Under the pieces are notes generated by a model. The model was not told where the DNA came from and did not search any database. It was given only the letters and a program-made list of their open reading frames with translations. Of a stretch of DNA of 64,000 nucleotides, positions 13,600 through 25,609 are shown in pieces. The number at the start of each line of letters is the position of its first letter. Positions within the stretch are counted from its first letter, which is position 1. The stretch is from Thamnaconus septentrionalis. Its lineage: Eukaryota > Chordata > Actinopteri > Tetraodontiformes > Monacanthidae. The stretch is taken from assembly GCA_009823395.1 (NCBI GenBank), contig CM020506.1, forward strand, positions 20,757,001-20,821,000, given 5' to 3'. Position numbers and translations under genes: made by a program.

Positions 13600-16320
13600 C
13601 GCCCCCCCATTTACACCAGCGAGCGAGTGCGAGCGCGAGCGCGTGTCGTCGCTCACGCGGGCGCCCTGAATCAGACGATAAATTGGCATTAGCGCCTATA
13701 AAAGCCTCGGCGGCGACGACGAGAGCTCCGTCAACCCTCCTTTTTTCTCGCCCTTCTCTTTCTCTCGCGCTCCGCCTTTTGTCGAGCGACGGCGCAACTC
13801 CATTCACCGCGCCGTGACCTCCGCCTCGTGACACGGGAGGAACAAGATGTCAATACAAATGAATCGAGAGGGGGAAAAAAAAAGCTCCTTCTAATCCTCG
13901 GCAGTTTGAAAAGTCAAGGATTTATCCCGCCGCCGCTCACCTCACCTTTCCCGGTGCGTGCGCGCGCACGTGGCGCGGGCGGGTGTGTGTGTGTGTGTGT
14001 GTGTGCGCCGTTCCTAATCAGGATATAGTGAACAGCCAACAAGTTTCAATCACCAGGATAACATGTCTAATTAATCCAATATCTGCGTCTTGAATCTCCA
14101 TTCATACTCTAGGGGAGACAGATGAACATTTGAAAAGCTCTGATTCTTCAAAAAAAAAAAAAAGAAGAGGAAGCAGAGTGGTGGTGCTAAACTGAAAGGG
14201 ATTCAAAGTGTGCGAGGCATACGAGTGTGTGTGTGTCGGTGGGGAGGGCGCAGGTGGCGGCGGCGGAGTGCAGGTGTGGATTAGTTTCCACCTCTTTCCC
14301 CACCTTTGGTTGGAGGAATTAAACAGTGGGACGGCGAAGGGAGGCTGATAGTTTTAAAAGTCTGAGCGGAAGCCAGATAAGGAGCGCGGAGAGGTTGGAG
14401 CTCGGAGCGGATCGAGATGGGAGGGAGAAGTTAATTACCTGAGTGGAGGGCATGGAGGGAGCGCTGATTGGAAGGAGGGAGTGAGATATCTCGCACGGCC
14501 GCCCCTCCAGAGTCTCCCGTGCATGCACACTCGGATTTAATGAGAGGGGAGGGAGCAGCTTGTTTAAGTCTCATCTCGGTCCGACCGAGGGGCCGGAGAC
14601 AACACTGGCATATTAAGCAGGAACCAAAGGGGGAGGGAAATATTTATGCAAAAAAGAAAAAAATCCCCCCACGGAGCCGCGGACCTGCGCGCAGGGGGAC
14701 GCTGAGAGTCAAGTTTTTAAGGCCTGCTGCGAGGCCGCTAATGCAAAATAACAACTCGGACCCACTAGGAGGTGTGTTTAATGGCCGCGTCCGCGACAAG
14801 GGCGTTTTTTTTTATTTTTTTAAGCTGAGGTCAAAGACAAACGCCGGCGCGAGGGAGATGCGGATGTGAGCGGAAAAAAGCGGAACAAGGAGAGTCGCAT
14901 TAATCGAGGGCAAAAAAACTTCAGAGCCAAATTACAGAGGCGCCGCAGAGATAGTGATCACAGCGCGGCCATGCACCCTGGGTCCGTTAATGCAGCACTC
15001 AGTGCTTTTACATCAACATCATTACCGTCCTTATCGCCGTCATCGTCCAAAAACTGCACGCGGAGGAGCCCTTGCGAAACGCCGTAATGGAGGAACATTA
15101 AGTCGGCTTTGGTCAGAAGCTGCGAGCTCCTGGTGGCGCCCAAAGTTGGCGGAAGAAAAAAATGGGGAGGGTAAAAAAAAAAAAAAAAGCCTCAGCGTTC
15201 TGGATCTGAGAGTCTTTTCAAAAGAGGAAGTGGTCGGGCTCGGGCCCTCTTTATGATTGGTCCCTGCAGACCAGCCCCGCGGCTCATTCGCTGGCTGGAC
15301 TGTAATTTTGTTAAGGGCACGAGTTGCTTCCTGTGCCGGCTAAACATATCTGTGTAAATGAGGTTTGGGATGCCTGAGGGGAGCGGGGTTGGAGGGTTCC
15401 CGGTTATGGAGCCAGTTGAACAGAGCACCAAGGGAGAGGGAGAGCAGAGGTAATGGAGGTTAAATGAAGTGGGGATAGAGGGAGGGAGAGAGAGAGAGAG
15501 GTGGGGGGGGGGCGGCTGCATCGAACTCGCATTAGCTTTGATTAACAGGTCTGGTCTGAGTTATGGCTCTGACATTTCCAGACGTCAAACAAAGTTTGAC
15601 CCAGCCGGCGCAGGGCCGTGTTCCTCGCTGACCTCCCAGGTTTCCCCGCCAGCCTAATGTGTCTCGCAAAGCAGAACAAAAACAAACAGGCCACGCCACC
15701 TCCGCGGCCGAGGCGGCGCGGGACTCCGACCCTCGGCGAGTCCCCGGCGTCGCTGGAACCTTCAATCACTGGCAAGAGGCACTCCAGCCTCCCGGAGAAA
15801 GTCGCTCCTTTTAAATGAAAAATATCCGGGAACCCCTCAACGCTGGAAGTGGCCTCGAAATGAAGGTTGGGGAAAAAATGATGAGGCAGAGGAGGAAGTG
15901 GGGAGCCGAGCAGCTGTTTCATGTTTCCTAATAAAGGGTGATTGCATCACGTCTCCTCCCGCGACTCCGCCTGAATGATGGGGGGGGGAGGGCAACTTTG
16001 ACCCGCCGTCCACTCCAAATGTAATTACAGCCGAAGCAGTGACAGTTAGCCGTCGGGCGGGGGGGGGCTAGGTAGCCTCCGTTTCTCCGTCCCTGAGGCT
16101 GACACACTCTCTCCATCGCCCCGCCACTCCTTCCTCCACTCCTCCCCCGGGCTCCAGTCAGTCCCTCGCAGGGCCGTAATTGGGTTGGTCAGCAGTTAAC
16201 TGCATTACAGTCAAAACAGTCGGACACTCGATATTCCTCAGTTGTTGGCAGTAATTTTGCCTCCTATTAGCGGCTTTCGCCGAGAATAAGAGTCGGCGCG
16301 TAAACAATCAACGGACCGAG
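13600..16320. other. CpG- and GC-richer interval with TATA-like motif
   Basis: CpG-dense patches occur at 13617-13665, about 13950-13985, 14680-14800 and 15690-15760, above the surrounding level. A TATAAAAG motif is at 13697-13704, about 30 bases upstream of a pyrimidine-rich stretch. A GT run is at about 13982-14005 and an A-run near 15174-15188. No protein-coding exon is recognised. This could be a CpG-rich regulatory region or an unannotated non-coding promoter; neither is established. Confidence 0.35.
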
Positions 16321-19300
16321 GTGGTGGTGGTGGGGAGGGGGTTCATGTGTTGTTGTTGCTGTTGTGCGTTTGCTGATGTGTGCAGAGCGGTGTTTGTTTC
16401 AAAGGGAGATCCAATTAGAGGAGCCAAATCAAATCAGAGGCCGCAGAAGTGGTGTTTGTTGAAGTGGGTGTCAAAGGGGCATAAATGGTCTTTTGGAAGC
16501 ACAGGCGTGATGCGCTAATGGGGCCAGGGGCCCGACCGCTGCCACTCTCTATGTACACAGGGAAGTTTGAAATAGGACCAGTGAGTGAAACTACAGGCAG
16601 GGAAACGTGAAGGCAAAGCAAATGTGTTCAAAAACATGCAATGAGACCAAAATGTAATGAGCAAAATTGAAGAGATGAGTTGCTGTAAATGGAATTGCTC
16701 TTGGGACTGTTTACAAAGAATGAATTTCCTCGAGTGTAAGTCCGTCCCATGACCCATAGAATGTGTTTGTTAAGAGGAGGAGAAATGAACACTGGGTGGA
16801 TGGGAATGTCTTTCAAATGGTGGCACCACTCAGATTGTTTTCGTGCCAGTTTGCCCAAAGTTTACAAAAATTGATACACAAGTTTTGTCGCCATCTTAGT
16901 ATTTTTGCTTAGTTTAAAAATAAAGTTACTGCAGTTTGTTATAAAAGTCAGACATGTCAGACATGACGCTTTCAGTTCAGAACACGTCATTTTGTGTGCT
17001 GTTTCCAGTACTGGAGTGCTGCATTTACTTTTTTGACCTCTTATTTCTTGTGAAACGACACTATGATGGCTGCCATTATTTGAGCACAAGACAAAAATGC
17101 AAAACATAGTGTAAGGCTAGGCTAACTCAAGCTATAAACACCGTATTTTGTAACATATAAACCACAATCAGAATTTTGATCCAAATTAGGTTTTACCCCT
17201 GACTGGCCAATTCTTTTTGACAACACAACCTTTTTATCCAAACAGTTAATGCAGTGGTTGTGCTTGTAGCTGTTCGTTGGTGAACAACAAAGGTTATGAG
17301 ACGATGTTAGAGATGAGGCGTGTTTCAATGTCAAATTCTTGTCAAAGTCAACCAGCGTCCTTTGTGCTCATTGTAACCCCAACCCACAATCAATTTGTAA
17401 TGAATCAATTGACACAACATGACCACTGAGCCCACAGAGCTTTCTTATGTTTCTTTTTCTGTGGATTTGAAGGGCAGCGACAGTTGCTGCCTTACTGTAT
17501 CTAAACTAAGTGGTTGGTAATGGAATTCAATCCTAAAGCTGAATGAGAATATGTATTATTCGAAGTTGACAGGAAGGGAAAGAATCCTGCTGCCAAGGTT
17601 TAAAAGATCATTTCATTTCGTTTTATTAACTTTTTTTTCACACACGAAAATCGCACCCCACCCAGATTGTATCTTTTTAAAGTAGCCAAAAAGGAATAAT
17701 AACCTATTTTTAGTGTACGTGTTTGTGTACAGTAATGTGTCTTTTGTATGGTTTTATTAGTAATTACTTGGCCTCGCTCTTCATTCAGGAGCATAGGAAA
17801 CACAAGACTGAAAGCTGAAGCAGCTCCAGGTCTCTACAGGAAGCAATAATCTAACTGCTGATAAGGATCTGAATGAAGGAAACTAGGTGGTGGGCGGATG
17901 GGGGTGAGGTAAGCTCACAGTAAGAGTTTTTTCCCCCCTCTTATATTCAACTCTGTATGAGGCAGCTTTTTCAGTTCAACCTAGAGAGGAATAGCCGTCT
18001 TACTGTTTGGTGAGGTTGATTGAAAGCACCAGTGGGGACGGAGAGATAGGTTTGATTTTTTTTTTCCCCTCCCCTAAAACCATCAAATAGTGCACCTGGA
18101 GAAGAATGGGGGAATATCTCTCCATGAGTGGGGACAATGGTGTCCAAACTCAATTTATCAGACGGAGGGAGAAAATTGCCAAGAGGAGGAAAATAAAAGG
18201 AAATGCCTGGACTCAGTCTCATGTTAAATCAGCCCGTCTCTCCTGTTTGTCTCCCTTCTTCTTCTCCAGCGAGGAGAGAGAAGAAGATGGAAGTTTCCTG
18301 AGAGGCAGTGAGAGCAGGAAAAACTAGCGGGAAAGAGCAGGATGGAAGGGGGTAGGGGGATGTGGTGGAGGCTTCTGTCTGGGATGGCTGTCTCTTCCAG
18401 GGACCTCTCCCACCTGTCCGAGCCCCACATTCCGGAACATTCCAGCACTCCGGCAGACAAAGCACGGTGAGAGGGCCAGGAACTGACCCCCGCTCTGCCT
18501 GTCAACAGCTGATCTCTCTGATAGAACTTGCAAGGGACCCAAAGTCACATGTGCATCACACGCGAAGACACAGGAGAAACACATGCGCGACCAGGTGCGT
18601 GCACTGTTCCACACAGCGACATCTAGCAGAGGGTTACTAAAGAGCTCCTCACCGTTCGGCTGGATTCTTGGCTTATGAATTGCGGGCTGAGGCACTGAAG
18701 AGGGAACTAATGGTAGTACAGACAGCCACTGGCTGTCACAAAATTCTGAGGAGCAACAGAAAGTAAAGAGCCATTTTGGCAGAGATAGAACAAAGTCTGT
18801 TTTGAACTAGCGTGGATGCTACAAAGACAGAAACAGAAGATCAAGACCTATATTTGACGCGAACCGCATCAACCGCACAGCGTGTGCAGTTGATTACAAC
18901 TCTTTGGGTTATCTTTGGGTTAGATTGGTTGTGCTGGATAAAAAAAAAAGTCACTGGCTTTCCTCCCGACTGCACTTTGCACAATAGCGTCAGAGCGGCG
19001 TGATCAAAACAGTTGTTCTAAGCTTTTTCCACACGCAAAGATCATCAAACTTTGAACTCAGAAGAAGGCAGCCCATGGCGTGAAACCCGAATCGTGCATC
19101 GGCATTTTTACAGTAATTATACAACTCCAGAGTTGTCACAATGATTAAATGAGTTTCATTTGACACACTTCATGGTGTCTCTCGGATGAAAACCAGAGTT
19201 GCAAGATCTGGGACACTGACCCGGTGCCCCAGATCTCGTCTGGCGACTAACTGTGTGAAACCCTTGACTGTTTTTCACCACCGCAACCCAGTCACTCAAT

Positions 19301-19515
19301 CCCACTGTGGGTTAGCTGTACGTTTTTACGGCCGTAGTGAGCACCACTGAGCTTTAGGGGGCGCTCTATAGACCAAAGCAGTTACCAAAGCAGTGAAGAA
19401 GCGACTGACTAGCAAAGTTTTGCTTTTCAGTGAAAACAAAGAACATTTTCTTTTTTCAAACGATGATGCCGCGTGAAAATCACCTGTGTTCGGTCGCAAG
19501 GGTCTTATGTAGACC
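16321..19515. other. Intergenic, no gene recognised
   Basis: Low-complexity GGT near 16321-16340; otherwise unique-looking sequence with no recognisable exon or transposon end. A small imperfect hairpin is at 19204-19236. Confidence 0.5.
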
Positions 19516-20107
19516 ACCGTTCAAAGGTTTGGTGTCAATGCCTCATTTCTGTATTGAACTCCATTTATGAAATAATGGTCTTGAATGCTCAATGTGATCA
19601 TTACGAGTGCACGAAAATCAGTCAAGATGTGCTGAACAAGTTTGCGAACATTATAGTGTTGAATGAAAACCATTTCCAATGTCTAATTGAAAGTGATTGA
19701 GAGAATTCCAAATGTGCAAAATTCTGTGTGAACACACTGACAACTAGCAGTCGGCTGTTTTAAACAGTCTAAAGTATAAACTATGATGCTTTGTTTGTTT
19801 CTTTTATGGTTCAACATACCCAAATAAGTGTGATTTTAATACAAAGCTGTGTTTTACAAATGTTAACTTTTTTTTTAGTTATTTTAAAACATTCAACTTC
19901 TGTAATGATGATTGCACATTGCACACTTTACTGTCATTTTCTAAAATCATATTCAATTAGACACAGTCTTAAATGTCAAAGCCATCCCATAATGTGTTCA
20001 GCACATCCCGAGCACTGGTTTTGGTGCACTAGTAATGTTCTGACATTATTTCATTCAGCTGCCTGTAATGGAGTTCAATGTCAGTGACCCCAAAACTCTT
20101 GAACGTG
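19516..20107. mobile_element. Non-autonomous DNA-transposon-like relic, copy A
   Basis: The left end (ACCGTTCAAAGGTTTGGTGTC, then TATTGAACTCCATT) reappears inverted at the right end (AATGGAGTTCAATGTCA, then CCCCAAAACTCTTGAACG). This gives terminal inverted repeats of about 40 bases with gaps. A second diverged copy lies at 51808-52690. The interior encodes no protein. The TTCAAAnGTTTGGGGTCA end is a motif I recall from common fish repeats; I cannot name the family. Confidence 0.7.
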
Positions 20108-20611
20108 TGCGTATATAAAGTATTTTTCATCTCCTCTCATGCGGCGTCTCCACTTTGTGAGCTTCTCGTCTCTAAACACGACTTCTATCATTGGAATTGC
20201 AGGATAATTTGAGGCCACAAAAACCGGAGATTAAATTGAGTGCGTCTCTCATGCGGCCGTCTGTCCACCTCGGCCTCATTCCTCCGTGAGCTGGGAGCCG
20301 TGTAGCATTTCACCTGTTAACAGAGTGACGGGCCGGCATTGAGAGGCGGGCTGCGGGAGCGTGGAGGGCCGGTGAAAGGGCCTCATTCTTCCCCCGTGGA
20401 CGACTTCAAACAGGCTCGCATCAATCAGCCAGGTGGAGCGGCGGCGGCGGCAGCCGGCAGTGGCAGCCGGCAGCCGGCAGCCGGCAGCGGCGGCTGATCC
20501 GTGGCCGCCGGCCATCGGCCCGCAGGAGTCAGATGCACCCAGGATGCCCCCTCTCACGCGGCACGCTCGCTGACACACTGACCAAGAGAGTGCCAAGCGC
20601 ATAGCAGGCGG

Positions 20612-20612
20612 T

Positions 20613-20641
<29 letters not shown>
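20612..20641. repeat. (CA)n microsatellite
   Basis: About 14-15 perfect CA units. Confidence 0.9.
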
Positions 20642-20643
<2 letters not shown>

Positions 20644-20729
20644 CCAGCCAAGGCCTCGAGTCCTCAGGGACCCTGGCAAAGTTTCATGCTGTCAAAACAA
20701 AACACACCCTGCAACACTGTTATCTAACA

Positions 20730-21036
20730 CAGCGTTTCTCAACTGGTGGGTCGTGACCCACTTTCGGGTTGCGAGGCTGTTTTGATTGGGTCGCGGCTTT
20801 GTGGGCAGTCTCTCCCAACCTCCCTTTTTCTTAATTTTTTCAAAATATTTTTTTATAGAGAAAATGGGCATTTGGCATTGGACACACAATTCAATTCAAA
20901 AAATTTCAATAACTTATTTACCAGATATGATAGAAAGTGTGCTAGCGTTTTAATTTTTGTGGAATAAATTTGGGTTGCAACTTCATTGTAAAGACAATAA
21001 TCTAGGTCCTGAGACTCCACCAGTTGAGAACCATTG
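20730..21036. mobile_element. hAT-like non-autonomous transposon with target-site duplication
   Basis: The ends are CAGCGTTTCTCAACTGGTGG on the left and, inverted on the right, CAATGGTTCTCAACTGGTGG. They match the hAT/Charlie-type consensus CAGnGnTTCTCAAC. The element is flanked by 8-base copies ATCTAACA (20722-20729) and ATTTAACA (21037-21044), as expected for hAT insertion. At 307 bases it is too short for a transposase, so it would have been mobilised in trans. Confidence 0.85.
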
Positions 21037-21044
21037 ATTTAACA

Positions 21045-21906
21045 GTTAACTGACACTATGCATTTTTTTTTTTAAGACTATTGCTCTGTGAAATGTTGAC
21101 GTACAGCAACTTTGTAACTGCATATTAGAGCACCAAACCAGCACTAAACCAGCTCAGAAATGATCGATTTATTCCACAGATGCCGCAATACTGATGATAC
21201 AACTCTGCAAATATAAACAGACATCAAATAAACTGATGTTTATTTGCATGTAGACCCCAGTGGGGCATCCTCACATGATTGAAATCTCTTTATGTCTCCA
21301 GACGAGTGCATGTTTAGCCCTCAGTTCACAACCTCTAGCAAACCCACTCAGCTTCCTAAGAAAGCAGATTTGTTTTCACACGTTTAGAGAAACAAAGAAG
21401 ATGACTAAAAATGAAAAAAGTAAAGGTTAAAAACAGCAGGCTGGAGGTGTTACCATAGCCTGACAGAGGTATCTGTGCCTTTTGTGAAATCAAGGACTAA
21501 TTCATACAGCTGCATGTTTCCGCATGAATTCTCTGGTAGGAGGAGCAAAAAAAAAAAAAAAAAGATAAACTGAAGTAAGAAGCAGATTTTTCTCATTTTC
21601 TGGAATCTTAATGTCAATCCTTATAAAACAGCGAGTGTAATGAAGTGAAGTGAGTTTTTTTTCATGATACTTGACCTTCGAATCCTGCACAGAAATTTGA
21701 AAACTCTTCTGTCTTTCAACAGGTCCACGTCTCTCTTTGTGTTCGCTCTCCCTCCTCCGCGTGCGCAGACTCTGGGCCAGTTAACAACAGATAATAGATC
21801 AAACTAATACAGCGGCTGACAGACACATTACTGCGGAGCCTGCCGAAGGTCAAACTGGCACAGGGCCTCTTGGCCAGACCATCCCTCCTGTTTGTGCTGC
21901 AATTAT

Positions 21907-21907
<1 letters not shown>
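21045..21907. other. Intergenic, no gene recognised
   Basis: AT-rich sequence with A-runs near 21547-21562; no gene or clear transposon end. Confidence 0.5.
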
Positions 21908-21986
<79 letters not shown>

Positions 21987-22004
21987 TCTCTCTCGCTCTC
22001 TCTC
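21908..22004. repeat. (CT)n microsatellite
   Basis: About 37 pure CT units (21908-21982), then imperfect CT to 22004. It is a strong polypurine-polypyrimidine mirror tract. It generates false Ser-Leu and Arg-Glu frames on the two strands. Confidence 0.95.
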
Positions 22005-22131
22005 ATCCGCCCCAGCTTCACGGTGTGACCTCCGGGCAAAGGGGTCAACATCCAAGACGTCCCGTCCGACGCGCACAATGGAGCTCCATTCAGCCGACGG
22101 CGGGATGGGAAGGACAGGGAGACGGAAAGAT

Positions 22132-22183
22132 GCAGGAGGAGGAGGAGGAGGGGAGGAGGAGGAGGAGGAGGAGGAGGAGGAGA
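22132..22183. repeat. (GGA)n tract
   Basis: Imperfect GGA triplets with one GGGG interruption; guanine-rich on the plus strand. Confidence 0.85.
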
Positions 22184-22284
22184 GCCTCCTCGCAGACGTC
22201 GGCCTCCCTATCGCTGCATCTCTCAATCATTTCCCCTCATGTGTCCGAAGAGAGTGGGCCGCAGAGGCTCCGCCCACATCCGCC

Positions 22285-22500
22285 TGCAGTTGCGAGCCAT
22301 GGGAAGGAAAACCAAATTACTTTCACTGTACAGCGAGTTTACACTTTGATGAATGCATATATGGAGAGTATTTTAAGCTTTTACCAATATAAAAATAATA
22401 AATCAAGCCAAATTTTACACACTGGACATTCAAAGCTCTTTTTTCCAGACTCCCTGGAACAAAAAAACAAAAACAGCGATTGTCAATGTTGAGTTTGAGC
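22285..22500. mobile_element. Dispersed repeat relic, family ending in TTACACACTGGAC, copy 1
   Basis: The stretch AAAACCAAATTACTTTCACTG through CCAATATAAAAATAATAAAT is nearly identical to 27048-27140. The motif TTTTACACACTGGACATTC (22412-22430) is the terminal sequence of a fish non-autonomous element whose other end reads GGTCCAGTGTGTAA. Similarity to the 27-kb copy continues past this end to GTTGAGTTTGAGCA, so the shared unit is larger than the element itself. Confidence 0.65.
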
Positions 22501-22511
22501 AAAAAAAATTC

Positions 22512-22512
<1 letters not shown>

Positions 22513-22553
<41 letters not shown>
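22513..22553. repeat. (TA)n microsatellite
   Basis: About 19 TA units. Confidence 0.9.
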
Positions 22554-22555
<2 letters not shown>

Positions 22556-22943
22556 CTAACTAGGTGCAAGTTCCTTATTGCTCTATATATATTCTTATAT
22601 ATATGAGAACCATTCTAAGGGCAGGAAAACCAAATGACTTTTATTGTACTGCGAGTCTACATTTTCATTCCATTTTTTTAATTTTATTTATTCAAACAGG
22701 TTAAAAGAAACAACATAAGATAACTAGAATATGCCTAGGCAAGAAAAGCAAAAGCAAATGTGAAAAGACACAAGACACAAGTAAGCACTCCATGTTCGAA
22801 ACGTTGGAGGATGAAGTTCATAAAATCGTATCTATGTGCTGCCCCCTTTTTTTTTTCTTTTTCTTTTTTTTTAAAATAATTAATACACTTTTGGTGGGCA
22901 GTCTGTTAAGTTTATGATACATTTTACACAGTGGGCCTTTAAA
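22549..22943. mobile_element. Dispersed repeat relic copy 2, interrupted by LINE-like 3' fragment
   Basis: The left part (ACTAACTAGGTGCAAG to GCGAGTCTACATTTTCATT) matches 26975-27085. The right end ATTTTACACAGTGGGCCTTTA (22921-22941) is the same family's terminal sequence. Between them, about 22672-22890, lies a different sequence: TTATTTATTCAAACAGG, then GGAGGATGAAGTTCATAAAATC and TGCCCCCTTTTTTT. It resembles the 3' ends of fish LINEs (GGAGTAGGAAGAAGT, then CCTACCCC). Confidence 0.5.
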
Positions 22944-24225
22944 CCTGAGCTTTTTTAGTGCAGCATCACTGGATCACAGGCAGTGCTGGATGCCGCCGTC
23001 AGTCGGAGTCAGAGAGGCTGAGTCGGTTGACGGTGATGGAGGGCTTCTCCAGGCTCAGGGTGTCTCTCTCTCTCTTTTGGCTGGGTAAGGGGCGGAGGGG
23101 GGGGGGGTGTGACTAGGGGGCTGGTGGTGGTGGTGGTGGTGGTGGTGGTGGGCGTACAGCGCTGGTGTTGATGGGTGGGCGGGTGGGCGGGTGGTCGGGA
23201 GGAGGCGAGGCGGGGATTTAAATGGAGATTGACGCCCCGGGGGTAACCTGGCAACAGGCAGGAGCTGCTGTCAGATTAGGATCTGAGAGAGAGAGATAAC
23301 CACTTTACTGCCCCCTGGACTGAGGAGAGCTGGAGGGCTGCAGGGTGTGTGTGTGTGTGCGTGCCATGCAGCAGGCGGGCAGCTGCAGCTGCAGAGATGC
23401 TACGATGCCACGCAGCAAAGCGAGCCCATCCGTCACTGACTCCAGTCACTTCAATGGGCGAGACGCTGCACAAACATGACGTAAGCGCGTCGGTCGCAGA
23501 CAGGCGGACCACCGGCGGCCCGTGTTTACATGACAATGGTCCGCCAGAGTGAATTTTATAACGCGGCAACGGTGGCGAAAGGCACAACAGCAACCTTTCT
23601 GTGCGTGTTGAGAGGCCAAGGCGGGGGAGAAAAAAAAGCTGATTTAAGGTTTCTGTTTGTTTCAAGCAGTCACCTCACGCCTCAGTTTAATTACTTCTTC
23701 TAATCCAATTCTTCTCTCGTTCTTCAGGATTTGAATGTACCGTTTAAATTGACAGCATGCGAAAGCCTAATTCACGTCGCTCATGTTATTCTGTGATTTC
23801 GCTGGTCGGTCTATGGCGGCATATTTCTGTTGGCAGCTGACTGGCTGTGTGTGTGACAGTCTGAGCAGGCCTGGATCACGTCAACAATCTGTTTGCGAGG
23901 ACGAATCGAAAAGCCAAACTGACACAGTCGCAAGATGACAAACTGAGTTAGCCTGCGATCATTTCCTGTTTACCACCGCCACGCACTTCAGCGGTGCTCA
24001 CTGCATCTCGGAAATGTCAGTACAAGATAACGCAGTATCCTGTGCTCATAATAAATACATGCATTAATGCATATATGGAGTCATTTTAATAGAAGAGAGA
24101 ATAGGACAAGAGAAACTTATGCACACACATAAATATATAAATGTATTTACTAATATATAACACATGTATACATATATATATAGTGTACATATATGTACTA
24201 ATATATATAATATCGTTAATGTCGT
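22944..24225. other. Intergenic with GGT tract
   Basis: A G-run at about 23097-23108 and a GGT triplet run at 23120-23151; the rest looks unique. No coding exon is recognised. TA-rich sequence with ATATAT runs follows at about 24120-24210. Confidence 0.5.
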
Positions 24226-24248
24226 ATATGAAGATTTCTATTCGCGTA

Positions 24249-24330
24249 TTGAGTTAGTAATAAAATAATAATAATAATACATTTTATTTATAAAGCGCTT
24301 TTCATAATAAAATCTCAAAGTGCTACAGAC
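24249..24330. repeat. Teleost-type dispersed repeat fragment
   Basis: The string TTTTATTTATAAAGCGCTTTTC followed by TCTCAAAGTGCTACAGACA is, from memory, a frequent fish repeat (usual form TTTATATAGCGCCTTTCA). Only a fragment is recognisable. An AAT run precedes it. Confidence 0.5.
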
Positions 24331-25159
24331 ACTGACACAGATGACTCCGCGCTATTGATTGTGATGACTAAGGCCTCGCTTTATATTTTCAGTGTTGATG
24401 CATGAAAAGTAGAATGGAACACATTAGAATAAAATACAATACAAGAAAATACACGACGAGACAAAATATTGCCATGTACAGACAGGTACAACTCACTGAG
24501 ACAATGATCTTTAAAAATAGTTTATTTTTATAAACACACATCATCACAACATCACCACATCATTACTTAAAAAGAAACGTACAAAACAATAAAAAGTGCA
24601 GTTTAAAAATTGACCACTAAATATAAAATGTCAGTGCGTTAAACTAAGCTGTGCAGTGCAGTAGTTGACACGAGTCTCATTTGATGAAACAATTCCTTTC
24701 AGCTTCAGTTAAAAAAAGGAGTTGAGATAGATTTATGGGAAGACTGCACTCCATGAGATAGGCATCTTGATTAATGAAGATTGACAAAGTGATTGGGCAG
24801 GATCGATGAATAGGCCATAACAAGGTGGGACAAAGCAAACATGGATTTGTTTCCCAACACAGCCGCCGAAGTCGGTTAATTAGTTGTCTGTCTCGGCTCT
24901 TCCTGTAAAAGCACAATTTAATAAATTATTGAATTATCTGATCTTGACTTGTAAAAAAGCCTAAAATAAACAAAACTACGGGCTCATCACAAACCAACAA
25001 AATATACTCACAGATACAGACACACACACACACACAAGGAAAGTGTGTCTCAACACACAGTGAGAGGCGGCTGGCAGGTTGATTGGAGATTGATTTGTTG
25101 GACGGCACACGACTGGCCACGTCCTGTCAGCTGTGTTTGTGCAGCGACTGGGAGAGCGG

Positions 25160-25161
<2 letters not shown>
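24331..25161. other. Intergenic, AT-rich, no gene recognised
   Basis: AT-rich unique sequence with a short CA run at about 25019-25036. Confidence 0.5.

Positions 25162-25210
<49 letters not shown>
25162..25210. repeat. (GT)n microsatellite
   Basis: About 24 GT units, followed by G-rich sequence. Confidence 0.93.
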
Positions 25211-25215
<5 letters not shown>

Positions 25216-25552
25216 TGTCGAGGGGTGCAGGGGGTGTTGGTTGGGGGGCGTTGACTGTGGATCAGGGTCTCCGCATGAAAGAGGAAGGGGAAAAAAAAGG
25301 AGAGCATGTAAATCTTTGGCAGTGGGAGAGAAAGAGGCCGCGCGGAAGTTGAAACAATCGCACAATCATTTGTCTCTTGTGCAGGTGCCGCTGCTGCGCA
25401 CGCACAAGTGCGCTGAAAAAAGGGGGCGGCGTGCGTGTGAGCGACAACAGGCAGAATTAATGGCATTAACCAAATAAGCCGATCGGCTTTTTTTTTTCCT
25501 TTTGCTCTGAACTCTCTGATGATTTGCATTTGCCCTTTGGAGACTGCAAACA

Positions 25553-25554
<2 letters not shown>

Positions 25555-25606
<52 letters not shown>
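25555..25606. repeat. (GT)n microsatellite
   Basis: About 26 perfect GT units, some 350 bases downstream of another GT tract on the same strand. Confidence 0.93.

Positions 25607-25609
<3 letters not shown>

Noticed and set aside
21892..22492. Ser-Leu / Arg-Glu frames of 107-195 codons
   Set aside because: CT and GGA repeat translations on both strands.
23284..23310. CTCF-like CTGCCCCCTGGAC motif
   Set aside because: Only part of the CTCF core is matched and the flanks do not fit; too weak to call.
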